The notes: generated by a model not told the origin, from the letters alone. DNA of 64,000 bases from Stachybotrys elegans (GCA_020746835.1 JAGPNK010000001.1:1116001-1180000); one strand, 5' to 3'. Counted from the first letter of the stretch, positions 1-12,439 are shown. A program made the numbers and translations.

Positions 1-2348
1 TTGACGTTGATCAACAGCGTCGGGTCAAGAGTCGATTTGTCTTCTGACGTGACAAGGAGGGCTTACCAATCTAGGGGTGTAACAGTGGCCCCGCAGTGCC
101 AACAGCAGTACCCAGGGAAAGTGTAGGTCTAAAGGTGGCTGCATTAGGCTGAGCTCGGAATTTAGTACCGGGAACTGCAACGTTATTGGCATTAAGCATT
201 ACAAATCGGGATGCCTTGTATTTCTCATTGTCGATACCTCCATATTTGATAAAGATGCTACATATGTACCAATGGAGATGACGTGAGTGATGGGTCAGCT
301 CTTTCTGGTTTCTGAGCGAATTGAGCTTCAACCGTGTACCTCACAGTGCCGAGGGATGGATCGGATGCGCTGTGTCCGTGTAAAGACTAGAAGCCACGAC
401 GGCATCAATAGTCCGTATTGGTCAACATACCTACTTCAGTGACAGCCAAATTGAAGATGGATGACCATCGCCCTCGGAGGTGGGCCATCCATTGCATGCT
501 GTCATTGAGTGCTTTGCTGAGAGGTTGGAAATCGTCATGTCATCAAGGTCGAGTTGTTGTGTAATTATACATGTCACAATTCGTTTATGGATTGCTTATC
601 AGATCGAGCCAAAGGGAGATGGGAACGAACAGTAATGGAAAAGGTCCGTGACTTGTTACCTACCGCAAGCTAAAACATTACTACATAGACTCCCAGTTCC
701 GCATCTTGATTTTTTTTTTTTTTTTTTTAATGATGAAAAAGGCCCCTCTCCGATGGATGTCCGTGGTGGGTTTCCAGAACCCAGAGCCACCGTCCACAAA
801 GCCCGCAAGGCGTGATGCCGACAGCCTAAAATATCAAAGATTTCAGGTGGGTAGGCCGCTAGACCCCATTCCTGGCTTGCCCGCTCCGGCAGGACCCTGG
901 CTGAGCCAAACGGCCCCACGTGGTGTGAGCATGTGGCCTGGCGAGTCTGTCCATAATTCCATCCAGAGAGGGGAAATTTCCGAAGGCTGTTTGTGATGGC
1001 GAGGAGCCAAGGGCGCACAGGCCGACGTGCTGAAGCTGAACGTTCTGGATCTGAGACGGCGGAGGGAAGGCGGGAAAAATGAGGGGGGAAGGTGAATCAA
1101 GGGCTGAATCGAAACAACTAGACCTACCAATTAGAGAAATGCGTGATGTCTGCGTCTGTGGTGTGTTGCGCATGTGTATATGGGTGTGTATGTGGCGTGA
1201 CATGGCATGACTACTACTAGGTAATGTAATGTACAGCATTTCCTCAATCCAGCCAAAACAAAACTCACAACTTCTGACGTCGCCACGCATGCGAAACAAG
1301 CTGGTACAGCCCGCTCGCAACCGCAAAACTACACGTCAACCAACCCCTGCTCGGGGCATCCAGGGTCGTCTGTCTGCGCCCACTGCGACTGGGCTGAGCG
1401 GCAGCGGCAAGACTCTCCTGTGACGCGTCGGCCAGCAGCTTGCGACGACACACCTGAAGAGAGAGGCACTGCAGGCAGGCGAGGGGGTCTTCGGGATTGT
1501 GTACCCTCTTTGGTCCCGGCTGCTTTCGGGCCAGCAACGCCTCTCGTAACGCGCGCGCTTCCAAGTCATCTCAGGAAATTTCCCACATCACATGCCGATT
1601 TCCAACCAAGCAATCAATCTCCCCCCGCCTTTGCCCTCCCTGCACACACACCCTCCTCCTCCCTCTCCTCCACCCCTTGTCCTGTCCCTGGGTCTAAACC
1701 AGCCAGTCGATTCCTCACAAGGCCTGGCACACAGCGCCCAGCCTGGATCATCCTGGGCTGGTTCATCGTGGACTCTCTCTGCCTGGCCCTCTGGCCACGG
1801 ACGGCCTGCGGGCCGTTTAATCTCGCCCTCGCTGTTCGCTCCGCTCCGTCATCCGTCGCCCGTTGCGCATGACCAGCAGAAAATCGAGGCGCGGCCAAAA
1901 AATCACGGCAAACATCCAACACTACTAAAAACCTGTTAACCGCCTCGGCACACCTCCTCCTCCCTCTTCTTTTTTCTCTTTCCTCCCAACAGGCATCTTG
2001 TTTCTCGCACAAAGCATTGACCTCTCCTGGCCCGCATTGGCATTTGTCTGGGTGTTGGGTGTTTGGTCTTTGTTTCTATTTATTCCCCTCAGCGCTGCGG
2101 CAAAGTCGCTTCTTCATTAGCCGCATAGTGGGAGTTGTGCACACCACTCGTGCCTCCCCTGTCCGCATAATAAGACAGCTTAAGGAAGGCACTCGCAACC
2201 AACCATATTAATACCTGCCTTATTGTCAGCTGCTTCTCAACCGCCAACTCGCTCCTCTTCAACACGAGAGCAGAGCTGCATTTGAGAACGCGTATCTGGC
2301 AGAAGACTGAACCCCGGTTACCTTAGTACTCGAACCTGAGCGCCTACT
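1..2348. other. Gene-poor left edge
   Basis: No convincing gene is seen here. The open frames are short, lack recognisable domains and overlap one another on both strands. A run of 19 T lies at 710-728. The GC-rich, pyrimidine-rich stretch from about 1500 to 2348 probably includes the promoter and 5' leader of the histidine phosphatase gene that starts at 2349. The first few hundred bases could hold the end of a gene lying outside the window, but nothing supports one. Confidence 0.5.
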
Positions 2349-4421
2349 ATGAGTGCTCCCCCCTCGCATATTTTTGTTGTCCGGTTAGTCGCGGCTCCTC
2401 CCTCTCCCTCTCCCTGCTTCTGAGCCTTCACCATGCTAACCCAACGCCCACGTAGACATGGCAGCCGCCTCGATGCTGCCGACCAGAAATGGCATCTGAC
2501 TTCGCCCACACCATATGATCCTCCTCTGACATATGGAGGCTTTCTCCAAGCCCGCCAGGTTGGCAGCCAGATCTGGAGCCTGCTGGAGCAGGCCAAGCTC
2601 GAGTATGAAGCGTCTCGAGAGGCCGCAGGCCACCCCAAGAAACGCAAGCGATTCAAGGTCGTCATCCACAGCTCGCCTTTTCTCCGCTGCGTACAGACGT
2701 CCATCGGCATCAGCGCCGGCCTGTCCCAATCCGCCCCCGACTCCATCTACAGCGCGACCGACGTTGTCGCCCCGGCCGCCACCGCTAGCGACAAGCCGAA
2801 CCGTTTCCCTTCGACCATTCTCCGCCTCGACTCCTTCCTCGGCGAGTGGCTGTCTCCTGGCTACTTCGAAATGATCACGCCTCCTCCTGGATCTGCGCTC
2901 ATGATGGGCGGCGCCAAGGCCGAGCTCATGCGCAGAGGAAATTACACCAGCTACACCAGCTACGCCACCAACGCCTCCCCGAAACCCACAGCCAGAAGTG
3001 CCTTGTGGAACGCCGCTGCTGGTACCACTTCGCCTCCTCGGTCGCCTGAGCGCAACCAAGATGAGCAGACGACGGAAAATTCTGAGGTACAGACCCAGAC
3101 ACAGTCCGAGACACAGACCCGAGCTCGAGGGAAGAAGGGTTACGTCCCTCTCAAGCCTCATTATGCCGTGTCAAGCGCCGGCAAGATCCCCGAGGGCATC
3201 GTGGAGCACGCCCGCGACGCGTGCACCATCATCGATTACCAGTGGGACTCGATGCGGCCCCCGCTGGACTTTGGCGATGGCGGCGCCTTTGGCGAAGAGT
3301 GGACCGCGATGCACAAGCGGTTCCGCAAGGGAATGAAGCAGCTCGTCAACTGGTACTGCACCGAGGCGGCCCCGACCGAGCTTGTCGTTACCCCCATCAC
3401 ACCCTCCAAGACAAGGGACGACGTCGAGTACGGAAACCCCGACGAGGAGGAGATTGAAAATGTCGTGATAATCGTGTCCCATGGCGCTGGCTGCAATGCC
3501 CTCATGGGTGCCATCACTCACCAGCCCGTCTTGATGGACGTTGGAATTGCGTCCATTACCATGGCTCTGCGAAAAGAGAATGTCGACTACGCGCAGCTGG
3601 CCGAAGCGCATCGGGACGAGGCGACCAACAAGTCGCTTGTCCCAGTTGACTTGCTATACGAGATGCGCATCTCGGCCACTACCGAGCACCTGCGCTCCAA
3701 CGCCTCGACTCCCGTCTCAGCCAGGTCGACCCCCACGGCAAACGTCTGGAACGGCGGTTCCCGTGGTCGCACAGCAACAATCGGGAGCCTGGGCGGCACA
3801 GTCATGAGCACCTTCTCTTTCTCTGATTCGGTACCAGGAAGCCGCAGTACTTCAGCGAGTGCTATCGTCCCGTTGCGACGGCGCGACTCTGGTCGCGCAT
3901 CACGCAACTCGCCCCCTACTGTTGGCGGAAGCAATGGCAACACCACTAGCACCTGGGTCAGCCCCTCGGCCACCAGCGGTGCGCCTTCGCCGGGCTTGTG
4001 GTCGCCCAAGCCGTCGACACTGCGTTTCATGGATGACGGCATGGACGAGACGGATGACCTGGACGACGTGCTGCCAGACTTTAGCCAGAACCGGTTCAAG
4101 CTGGCAGCCGAGCGGCGATCTTCCTACATCGCCTCACCGGCAAGCGGCACGTTTTCCAGTGGTCTCTCTACCCCGACGGGTCTGTCTAATGGCCTGACAA
4201 CGCCCACCTTTGACAAGAACCTGATGGCACCTCGGCTATCGGCCCCGATCAAACTGCAGACTTCGTTTGGCAGCCCGCGGCCGATGGAGGAGGCGTCTGT
4301 GACGGACCTGGGCGATAATCTGGGAGGCCTGTGGAGCCTTCCCAGGCCGCCTGATGATGCGGAAAGATATAGGGATCTCTCCCAAAGTAAACGACGATGG
4401 ACGGTTAATGAACGTGCTTGA
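2349..4421 (+). CDS. Histidine phosphatase (phosphoglycerate mutase-like) family protein
   Basis: Predicted 666-residue protein of the histidine phosphatase superfamily. Exons are 2349-2383 and 2456-4421; the intron (2384-2455) starts GTTAGT, has a CTAAC branch point and ends GTAG. Splicing joins 'IFVVR' to 'HGSRLD', which creates the family's RHG phosphate pocket with catalytic His13. The second catalytic His (about residue 354) lies in 'VSHGAG'. Between them is a Ser/Thr/Gln-rich insert. The C-terminal 250 residues are Ser/Pro-rich and look disordered. Fungal homologues are annotated as phosphoglycerate mutase family; Tfc7 of TFIIIC is a distant yeast relative. The true substrate is unknown and glycolytic activity is unlikely given the size. 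I chose the start at 2349 because it supplies the beta-strand before RHG. An in-frame ATG at 2433 lies inside the intron. Confidence 0.88.
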
Positions 4422-4855
4422 CATGGGAAATTGAATGGTTATGAAAGGCGTATGGTTGATTATTGGACTTGGGAACACGGAGTTTTGGGCGACTCCCCTC
4501 TTGATGACTTGGGCATGCAAGCGAGCAGGTAGCACAAAAGCTGGGCAGCGTATTGGCGGTTCCACATGGGGAGGAGGGGGCTATGGATGGACCTCCTGAA
4601 GGCACTGGGATATTTGCATTTTCATCGAAGCGTACTTGAGAGTTATACCAAGTTGTACTATCCACATCATGTGTACATGCATGCCCAGCGTCTATACGGT
4701 ATATATGCAATTGGAACCAAGAATCTATTTGTGTATAATGAAACGTGGTAACTATGCTGTCTAACCAAGTCCCGAGCGCTATAAAGACTGCCATCTATGT
4801 ACAACCCGTGCCGACGCCTCCCAGATTACTCTGATACTCCCTGGTCTGCTCTTCT
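4422..4855. other. Convergent intergenic region
   Basis: This is the shared 3' region between the histidine phosphatase gene (+) and the carnitine carrier gene (-). It is AT-richer than the flanking coding DNA and has TATATG-like stretches that could serve 3' end formation. No gene is seen. Confidence 0.6.
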
Positions 4856-5910
4856 CTAGCCAAAGAACTTGTTCATGGCCTGATGCGCCAGTTCTACACC
4901 CAGGAAGGTGGCCGCGTTGGCGGGGACGGCTCGGGCGAGCGCAGGTCCGAAGCCTGGGAAGAAGGCCTTGTAGCCGCCCTTGCCGTACAAGTCGCGGATG
5001 GTGCCGCCGATGGTGACGTTGCCTTCGGCAGTCTGCAGGCGAGACTTGACGGTGTCGACGGGGAAGACGGGGATCCACATGGCGACACCGGCGGCGGCAC
5101 CGGCGCAGGTGATGGCGAGGAGGCTCAGCTCGCCGGTGGGCTTGCCGGTGACGGGGTCCTTGGGGCTCATGTAACGCTTGATGTACTCGTAGGCGGCGAA
5201 GTAGGCGGCGGAGCCGGGCCCGTCGCGGGCGAGGGTGGCGGCGCTGCCGCGGAAGACGCTGCGGACGCCGCCCTCGCGGTAGAGCTGGCGGACGACGTCG
5301 AGGCCGCCGTTGTACTTGGGCTTCTCGCCGGGGGCGAGCTTCTTCTGGCCCTGGACCTGGAGGATGACCTTGACGCGCTCAAAGGGCGCGGTGATGGCCG
5401 TCATGGGGATGGCGGAGAAGAAGCCCGCGGCCGAGATCTGCGCGATGGAGAGGCCGTCCGGGCCGACGGTCGAGGTGCTCGTGACGAGTTGCTTGCCGAG
5501 GTCGTAGCCCCAGAAGGAGACGGCGACTGAGCCGATGTGTTAGCAGAAGGACAGCGAGTAGGGAGGAAGAAGGGGGGGAGAGGGGGCGGCTTACACATGG
5601 GCGTGACGCCGACGAGGGGCGCGCTGACACCGGCGTACAGGCCCCTGCGCAGGCCGTCGCGGGCGATGCTCTTGCGGACGACGTCGACGGCGGACGAGTA
5701 GACGCCGCGCTCGGCCGTCTGCAGGCGGACCTTGACGAGGTCAAAGGGGTGGCCGACGACGACGGCGCACACGCCGCCGAAGCCGCCCGCGGCGAGGGCG
5801 CGCAGCTGCGACAGGCCCGAGGAGGCGGCCTTGCCGACGTCCTTCTTGAGCTCCTCGGTCGAGGTGGGCAGCGCGTCGCTGACGGCCTCGATGGTCTTGG
5901 AGGAGGACAT
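4856..5910 (-). CDS. acuH: Mitochondrial carnitine/acylcarnitine carrier
   Basis: Predicted 328-residue inner-membrane carrier of the SLC25 family. It exchanges acylcarnitine for carnitine so that acyl groups enter the matrix. Exons are 5595-5910 and 4856-5526; the intron (5527-5594) runs GTAAGC to CTCAG and restores 'VTPMFAVSFWG'. All three carrier repeats are visible, with signatures 'PFDLVKVRLQT', 'PFERVKVILQ' and 'PVDTVKSRLQT'. The C-terminal 'RAVPANAATFLGVEL' is typical of the carnitine carrier subgroup (yeast Crc1, Aspergillus AcuH, animal CACT). Length matches the family. The start at 5910 gives the usual short Ser-rich N-terminus; an in-frame ATG at 6003 would add 31 Pro-rich residues and is less likely. 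A CCTCGG element lies upstream at 6477-6482. Confidence 0.93.
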
Positions 5911-7228
5911 TGCGGGCGAGTAGGTGTTTGAGGGAGAGGGTAGGAGAGTAGAGGAGAGGTTGGGGCTGTTTTGTGTCGGCCGGGGAGGGTGAGGAGGATG
6001 CAACCGCGCCTCAATTGGGAGGGGAGGGATTCGTGGTCCCTTTGTTTCTGCCTTTTCGCCCTCCTGATTGATTACCGCTGGGAGTTTCGTTTGTCGCGCG
6101 GCGGGACGGATGGGAAGCAGATTCCTGCAGCGAGAGAGGGGGAGGGGGGGGGGGGGGGAGCAGAGAAAGGCGAGTGGTGTATGTGAGCTTGTCGGCCGAA
6201 AGGGAAGAAGCGCTTCTGCCCAAAAGAGGTGCTTGAAGCTACGTCACGGGCGATGGGATGGAATGAAGCAGCAGCACGTGCTTGGGCTGAGACGTGTTTT
6301 CACCTCCTCTTGTTTCTTTATCCGTGAATGCGTCGATGGCCGTCTAAAATAACAGATAAACAGGAGAGTAGTTGGTCAGATGAAGAAAACATACACATAC
6401 ACAAGGACAGCTCATCAATCTACACTGCGCACCGGCAGACGGGATAGGATCGGCTTGAGCTCGTCCATGCATGCTGCCTCGGCTCGGCTGAGTCGCGCTG
6501 GATTGTGGGGTTTCTGGCTTTCCCATGTTAGGTTCGGCAGGTGGGAAGTGGGAGGAAGGAGGGGGAGGTCCCTATTAAGCGGCCTGGGGTTTCGGGCGTC
6601 CCTGCGCCGATTGATACCCCATTATTTTCATCTTTTGGTTTGCATCGTCATAGCTACCTACCTATCGTGTACCTGAATACAGTATGTACCTCAGGAATCG
6701 GATGACGAGGCTCTGCACCATCGTCAAATTCCAGGTAGAGTATCTGAATCGGGCATGACTCGAGACTCGACATCCTCTATCGACATTCTGCCTCACCGTA
6801 GAATGTCTCTGCCCAGCCAGCTTGTGAAAAGTGCGTGGAGCGCTGACCGACTCAAGAGACGTTTAGCTTCATTCACATGTCAAGGTCAGTGCGTGAGCAC
6901 CCCAGTGACACGCGTGGGGTAGGTCAGCACGCACACAGTTCATACACAGACAGTTTCCACACCTTGCGGAGCTCGTCCTCTTGTATGTCTTCAGCTACCT
7001 GATATTCAGTTGCGACAGTCATGGTATATATACAAAAACAGGACCCTGTAACAAATACATCTCGAGGTGCCTGGGCCTGACAGCCACCAGTCTACTCTAC
7101 ACCCAACATCCCTCCATGCTCTCTATATGCTCCCACACAGCCCTTGCCCATGCGAAGGAACCTTGATCCTGCCTTGCCGTAGTGTGGCTTCAACAGATCC
7201 AATCCCAGCTACTCAGCTCAGCTCTTCT
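5911..7228. other. Promoter region of the carnitine carrier and 3' flank of the zinc transporter
   Basis: No gene is seen. The part next to 5911 is the carrier promoter and 5' leader. It holds a 15-G run at 6144-6158 and a CCTCGG element at 6477-6482. A small hairpin (ACCCCA/TGGGGT, 6899-6920) is visible but has no known role. The part near 7228 is the 3' flank of the zinc transporter gene. Confidence 0.5.
6477..6482 (+). promoter_or_regulatory. CCTCGG element upstream of the carnitine carrier
   Basis: The hexamer CCTCGG is the core recognised by the fungal fatty-acid regulators FarA, FarB and Ctf1. This copy lies about 570 bp upstream of the carrier start codon (5910, minus strand). One hexamer occurs often by chance, so this rests mainly on the carrier's fatty-acid role. 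Confidence 0.3.
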
Positions 7229-9045
7229 CTAAAAGGGCTTTGGCGTAGTCGGGTGCGTTGGTCCACGTGTCCGCAAACACCAGCATGAATTGTCGCCGTC
7301 TCGTTCAACCTGCACGACCGCGTCCACCCCCTCCTTCATGAGATAGTCTCGCACTCGGTCTCGTACATCATCCATCGACATACCCCGGGCTGCCACCACG
7401 TGGACGATACCCAGCAGCTTGTCGCCGCCGCCCGTGCGGTCGTCCACCCACATCTTGGGCGTAGAATAGCTGACCACGCCCCGCTGCTGCATGATGCCAC
7501 CCAGCGTAGTCCGCAGGTTGTACTCGATGTTCTCTGGTACGCTGAGGAGCAGTCGCTTGGCTGAAGACATGACCAGGGGTCTGGCGGAAAGGAAAATGAG
7601 CACAGCAATAAAACAAGAGGCCAGCGGGTCCCATCCAGCCCATCCCCAGAAGCTCGTCAGAACCGTCGATACAATCACTGAAACGCTTCCCAGTGTATCG
7701 GCCAAGACATGGAGGTAGATGCCTTCCATGTTCTCATTGTGCCCGTGCCCGTGGTCGTGCGCGCCGTGCGAGTCGCAATGCCCATCATGCTTCTCACCGT
7801 GGCTGTGAGAGTGATCGTGAGAGTGGCCATGCGAATGGTCGTGAGAGTGGCCGTGGGAATGACCGTGATCATGTCCATGATGATGGTGGTGTCCGAAAGC
7901 CATCATGCCGACCAGGTTGACAATCAAGCCCAAGCTGCTCACGACGAATAGCTCCCCGAGCCTCTTCGTTTTGGTACCCTCCCACAGCCGTTCAAATGCC
8001 TCGAATGCAATCTCGACACTCAGGAGCCTGCCTGCTGTTAGTCATCTTCTGGGCCCAAGCAACTCTGCAACTCACATGAGGAGAATGCCATTGGCGAACC
8101 CGCTGAGGGTCTCGATTTTGCCGAAGCCATATGGGAATTTGTGGCTTGGGGGGCGTTTGCTCAGCACCGAGGCCAGCAATCCAACCATGAGGGCGACGCA
8201 ATCAAAGAACATGTGGATGCTGTCGCTCAAGAGGCCCAACGAGTCGGTCACGTAGCCGTAGAAGGCCTGCACAAACATGAAGGAGAGATTGAGGCTGGCA
8301 GAAATTAGCTTCATCCATCATGAACGGAGCGGCCAACGTACACGAGGAAGTAAAAGATGCGCCTAGAATCCTTTTCTGCTACAATCGCGTGTAGAATCGG
8401 GACCCTCGCCACGTAGGGCAAAATCAGGCGGGTAAAGAGTGATCGCTCCTTGGCATGCTCGTGGTGATCGTGATGATCGTGGGGTTGCTGGGGATGGTAG
8501 TGATCGTGATCGTGATCGTGGTCGTGGTCGTGGTTATGCTCGTGATCGTGTGAATCGTGGACGTGTTTGTGAGAATGGTCGTGACCGTGGTCATGGTCGG
8601 CATGCGCATGGCTGCAGTGGTCGTGATTGTGGCCATGACCACGGCTATGGCTGCGGCTATGGCTATGGCTGTGGGTATGAGCGTGTTGATGAGATTCAGA
8701 CAATGCCTGAAATCCTGGTGTCCTATCCTCGTGGATAGGAGCTGGTGCCCATCCACTTGATGTGTTCAGCGGTGGTAGCGATGCTACTAGTTTTTCTCTC
8801 GAGGCATTGAAGCCTGGGCCAGGTTCCGAGGCCTGCGAGCTGGCATAGCTATAGGAATGCTGGTGGCCATGTTGAGGGCCATGGGCGTGAGGGTCGTCTT
8901 CGGGGTGGGAGTGGACAGCGCTTCCGTTGGTCATGGAGGCTCGCCAAGAGCTGAGGGAGGTCTGCGATTGAGACCGCGAATGAGGCCGCGAGTAGGCGTG
9001 CGCGTGCGGCAGGGCCGACGATGGCAGCGCATAGGATGAAGCCAT
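7229..9045 (-). CDS. Zinc transporter, cation diffusion facilitator family (Msc2/ZnT5-like)
   Basis: Predicted 573-residue CDF transporter that moves Zn2+ from cytosol into the secretory pathway. Exons are 8342-9045, 8076-8294 and 7229-8027. The splice sites (GTACGT..CCAG; GTGAGT..GCAG) join 'FYFLV' to 'LNLSF' and 'GILLM' to 'LLSVEI'. The N-terminal 200 residues are Ser/His-rich with long His-Asp/His-Ser runs. The membrane part carries the metal-site pairs 'HMFFD' (about 262-266) and 'HVLAD', separated by a very His-rich loop between TM4 and TM5. Sequence context resembles yeast Msc2, S. pombe Cis4 and human ZnT5. The last 15 residues are uncertain: a different frame across 7209-7275 also reads like protein (see findings). 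Vacuolar Zrc1-type transporters are the main alternative but lack the long N-terminal extension. Confidence 0.88.
7745..7890 (-). repeat. His-Gly/Ser/Asp codon repeat in the transporter loop
   Basis: Imperfect 6-nt-periodic repeat encoding alternating His with Gly, Ser or Asp. It forms the cytosolic zinc-sensing or zinc-binding loop typical of CDF transporters. It lies entirely in frame. Confidence 0.85.
8455..8690 (-). repeat. His-rich codon repeat in the N-terminal extension
   Basis: GTGATC/GTGGTC-type hexanucleotide repeat on the plus strand, encoding His-Asp and His-Ser runs in the N-terminal extension of the zinc transporter. Such tracts are length-variable in fungi. It probably binds metal. 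Confidence 0.85.
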
Positions 9046-10927
9046 GGCTGTTTGGAGTTTTCAAGTTCGGATGAGTGCCGCGTACGTCACAGGGTCGCAA
9101 TCCAGACAGGAACGAATGGAATGTAGCGAATGGAAGGGGAGCGGCGACTCCACGAGACAGATCAATCACAACGTCATGGGACGAGGTGACACCGAGGAGA
9201 GAAAGAAAAGCCCGATATTCTTCGTGTTAGGGCGACCGTGTCTAGGCCGGGTGTAACGAGCAATCGCGGGTTCGTGCTCCCAAATGATCTTTTTCGAGCC
9301 TCTGCGCCCGACAGCGGAGGGGGGAGGCGATACGGGGGGGCACGTGGGAGTGGGAGGACTAAGGTGCGCCAGCAGAGACAGATGGGAGGGTCCAGACTGT
9401 ACAAGCCTGAGACAAGAAGCCACCCGACGGTAGGAGAGGCGGTAGTGATGGAATAGCGACGAGGAGAAAGCGAAGGAGGCGTAGAAAGGGTAAAAAGAAG
9501 ATGAGGAGGAGGCGGCGGCGGTGGAGGTGAGGAGAAGCTGCTAAGAGCAGGAGGAGGAAGGTCGATCGGAGCAAATGACTGCGACTGGAGAGGCGTGGTG
9601 TTGCAGTGCCAATACCAGTGCCAGGCGGCGGTTGATTAGCTCTGCCGCTGTACTCCGTACCTGCCCAAGTTCCATAGCTCTCGGTGGTGATTGACTGAGT
9701 TATGCAGGTGGCAGGGGAGAGGCGGCCATGGGGCTCCCCACCACTTGCACCAATTAAGAAGGTCTTGGAGCCTATCGCACTATCGCCCACCATTCGCGCG
9801 CCGTCTTGGCGACCGGGTCCTGCTTCGTGCCTACCTTCCCAAGACTGGCCTACATTGGGCCCCAGAATTGTGCATGTCCGTCATTAGTGCCCCTGATTAT
9901 GCCTGATTATGCATTCTGCCGCCATCCATATCCATCTTTTGCCAGCTCCCGAGGCTCCATCGACCTTCTGGATAGGGCTGACGCCGGCAGTAAGAACTCA
10001 AGCTGATCCCGTTCGTTTGAACTCGTCTGGCATATGGTGGTGGTATTGGGACACCCATGCTGGCAATTTCGTTTCTCAGGAAAAGGCTCAGGCCCGCAAG
10101 CCAAGTCACTCCAAAGTACCACGGGACATAATCTGGGGTACCGGACTGCCTCTATACCATCGACACTACTCCGTACAACTCGTAATACACGTCGGATTTC
10201 CCCGGTAGCTCTGGTTCAACAGGGCGAACATGGAGCACGTAGATGGGTCCGTATCTATCTATCACTAGGCTATAGAAGAAGTGGGAAACTACACGAGTAT
10301 GGCTGTCACCTATTATACTTACAGTGTTCAACTATCCAGAGCAATGGATCGAGTGAGCAGTGAGTTCAATGTATCCTTGATGCCTTGCTTTGCCATCCCA
10401 ACGCCTTCTTCAGTCAGCCGCATTTATAGATCCAAGTCATACCGGGGCGAGCCCATTTCAGTATACTTTGTCCCTTCTTGGAGTGGCACGGGGCAGAAAG
10501 ACTAAATCCATGTGGTCAATGAATGATAAATCACCTTCAGCTCTCTAAGCATGCCAAGTACCACCTGATAAGACCAAGCAGCCATCAGCCCCTCCCTCTA
10601 TGGCGCCCCGCTTCATACATCTTCCCCAGTTTTCCCTGGCCCTAACAAGTGCTACCCCAAGCCCCACCAACTGCAACCCATCGACATCCAAACGTGGCCT
10701 TGATGAGAGAGAGCATTGAACCGCCGCTCTTATGCTCCGGATCGTACCGTGGCGCTGCGAACCGTATAGAAAATACAGCTGAAAAGCCTTGCCGTCTGCT
10801 CCACCGTGCCAACTCGTCGCGGATGAATGCCTGGGCGTCGATAGGAAGGAATGCACTGAGGCGGCCAAAGCACGTTTGCTCTGCTTCTTCACTCACAGCC
10901 CAGGCTTGAGGCGTCACGCAGCCCGTC
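9046..10927. other. Divergent intergenic region
   Basis: This is the divergent promoter space between the zinc transporter (-) and Alg1 (+). No gene is supported. The purine-rich stretch at 9400-9560 resembles a 5' leader for the minus-strand gene. Two copies of the over-represented 9-mer TACTCCGTA lie at 9651-9659 and 10167-10175. Confidence 0.5.
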
Positions 10928-12439
10928 ATGGCTGTACAGTTTATCCTCTCGGTGCTTTCCGGGGCTCTCTCCGTCTTTCTCGTCAGCTTCGTGTGGAATT
11001 TCTTCAGTGGGAGACAAGTCATTCCCACACGCCATCGTCCTGCCGCTTCTGAAGAGGACGAACACATCCAGATACTGGTCCTGGGCGACATAGGGAGAAG
11101 TCCTCGCATGCAATACCATGCCATATCCGCCGCGAAACATGGACGAAAGGTCGATATCGTGGCCTACAAAGGTTGGCCACCCCGCGATGGCTCTATGCCG
11201 CATGCCTCATGCTGACATGAGATAGAAACTGCGAGGCATCCGGATCTCATCGGCAACCCCAACGTTACCATGTACGCCTTGACACCACAGCCTGAATGGA
11301 TTGCCTGGGGAACTCTGCCCTTCTTCCTGCAGATACCAGCCAAAGTTCTTCACCAGTTCTGGACTCTCTTCTCTACACTCATGTACGCAACGCCTGCTGC
11401 ACAGTGGATCATCATCCAGGTATGTTCTACCGCGCCTAGATTGGGGACATGTCATGTTCTGACGGCGTAGAACCCTCCATCTATTCCCACATTCCACGTA
11501 GCGCTCCTAGTCTCCCTGATTCGAGGAAGCAAACTGCTGGTGGACTGGCACAACTATGGCCATACCATCCTCGCCCAGAACCCCTGGATGAAGCCGTTGG
11601 TGCCCCTGTATAAGTGGTACGAACTATGGCTTGGCCGCTACTTGGGGAACGCGAACCTAGCTGTGACGGATGCGATGGCTCGACAGCTCCGAGGCCGCCA
11701 ATTCAAGCTGCGCAACACTGTCCATACTCTGCATGACCGCCCAGCCGAGCTGTTCCAGCCCATCACCTCACCAGAGGAGCGCAGAGCGTTTCTTTCACGT
11801 CTCGCCGAGACAAAAGCCGACGCGCAGAATATTGTCGATGGCGCTGTTCGTCTGATTGTCAGCAGCACGTCGTGGACACCCGACGAGGACTTTGGCATGC
11901 TGCTCGATGCCTTGGTGGCATACGCAAATCCAGTGCCTGACACGACGGCGGAAAGCCCCTCACCCATACTGGCCATCATCACCGGAAAAGGCCCTCAGCA
12001 GAAGATGTACATCGAGAAGATACAGCAGCTGCAAGAGGCGAGGCAGCTTCCCGGAATCCGCATACTGACGGCATGGCTGTCCAACCGCGACTATGCCTCG
12101 CTACTTGCCTGTGCCGACTTGGGCATCTCGCTCCACAAGTCGAGCTCCGGCGTTGACCTACCCATGAAGGTTGTGGACATGTTTGGCGCAGGCCTCCCTG
12201 TGGCGGCGTATTCGGCATTCGAGAGCATCGGCGAGCTCGTCAGGGAGGGCGAGAACGGCTGCGGCTTCGAGACGACGGAGCAGCTGACGGAGCTGCTCAG
12301 GAGGCTACTCGGCCTGGACGGACAGGAGCTGGGTGCATTGAAGCGCGGGGCCATCCAGGAAGGATCACTGCGATGGAGCCACGAGTGGGATCGGGTCGTC
12401 TGGAATATAATATCACCACAGCAAGAGGCGGCAAGGTGA
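10928..12439 (+). CDS. alg1: Chitobiosyldiphosphodolichol beta-1,4-mannosyltransferase (Alg1)
   Basis: Predicted 468-residue ER enzyme that adds the first mannose to GlcNAc2-PP-dolichol on the cytosolic face during N-glycan precursor assembly. Exons are 10928-11171, 11226-11419 and 11471-12439. The introns (GTTGGC..ATAG, GTATGT..GTAG) join 'AYK' to 'ETARHPD' and 'WIIIQ' to 'NPPSIPT'. Residues about 4-26 form an N-terminal membrane anchor. The next part has '[15 protein letters not shown]', diagnostic of Alg1. The C-terminal glycosyltransferase domain includes '[12 protein letters not shown]', '[20 protein letters not shown]' and '[10 protein letters not shown]'. Length and layout match yeast Alg1 (449 residues). 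The first donor, GTTGGC, is weak, but the reading frame across it is well supported. Confidence 0.95.

Noticed and set aside
4883..5530. 215-codon plus-strand frame
   Set aside because: Antisense to the carnitine carrier; Gly/Ala/Asp shadow composition.
6899..6920. Small hairpin as terminator or attachment site
   Set aside because: A six-base stem with a 10-base loop is common by chance, and intrinsic terminators do not apply to fungal genes.
7745..8690. His-rich repeats as signs of a CRISPR-like or mobile repeat
   Set aside because: They are in-frame codon repeats of the zinc transporter and are explained by its metal-binding segments.
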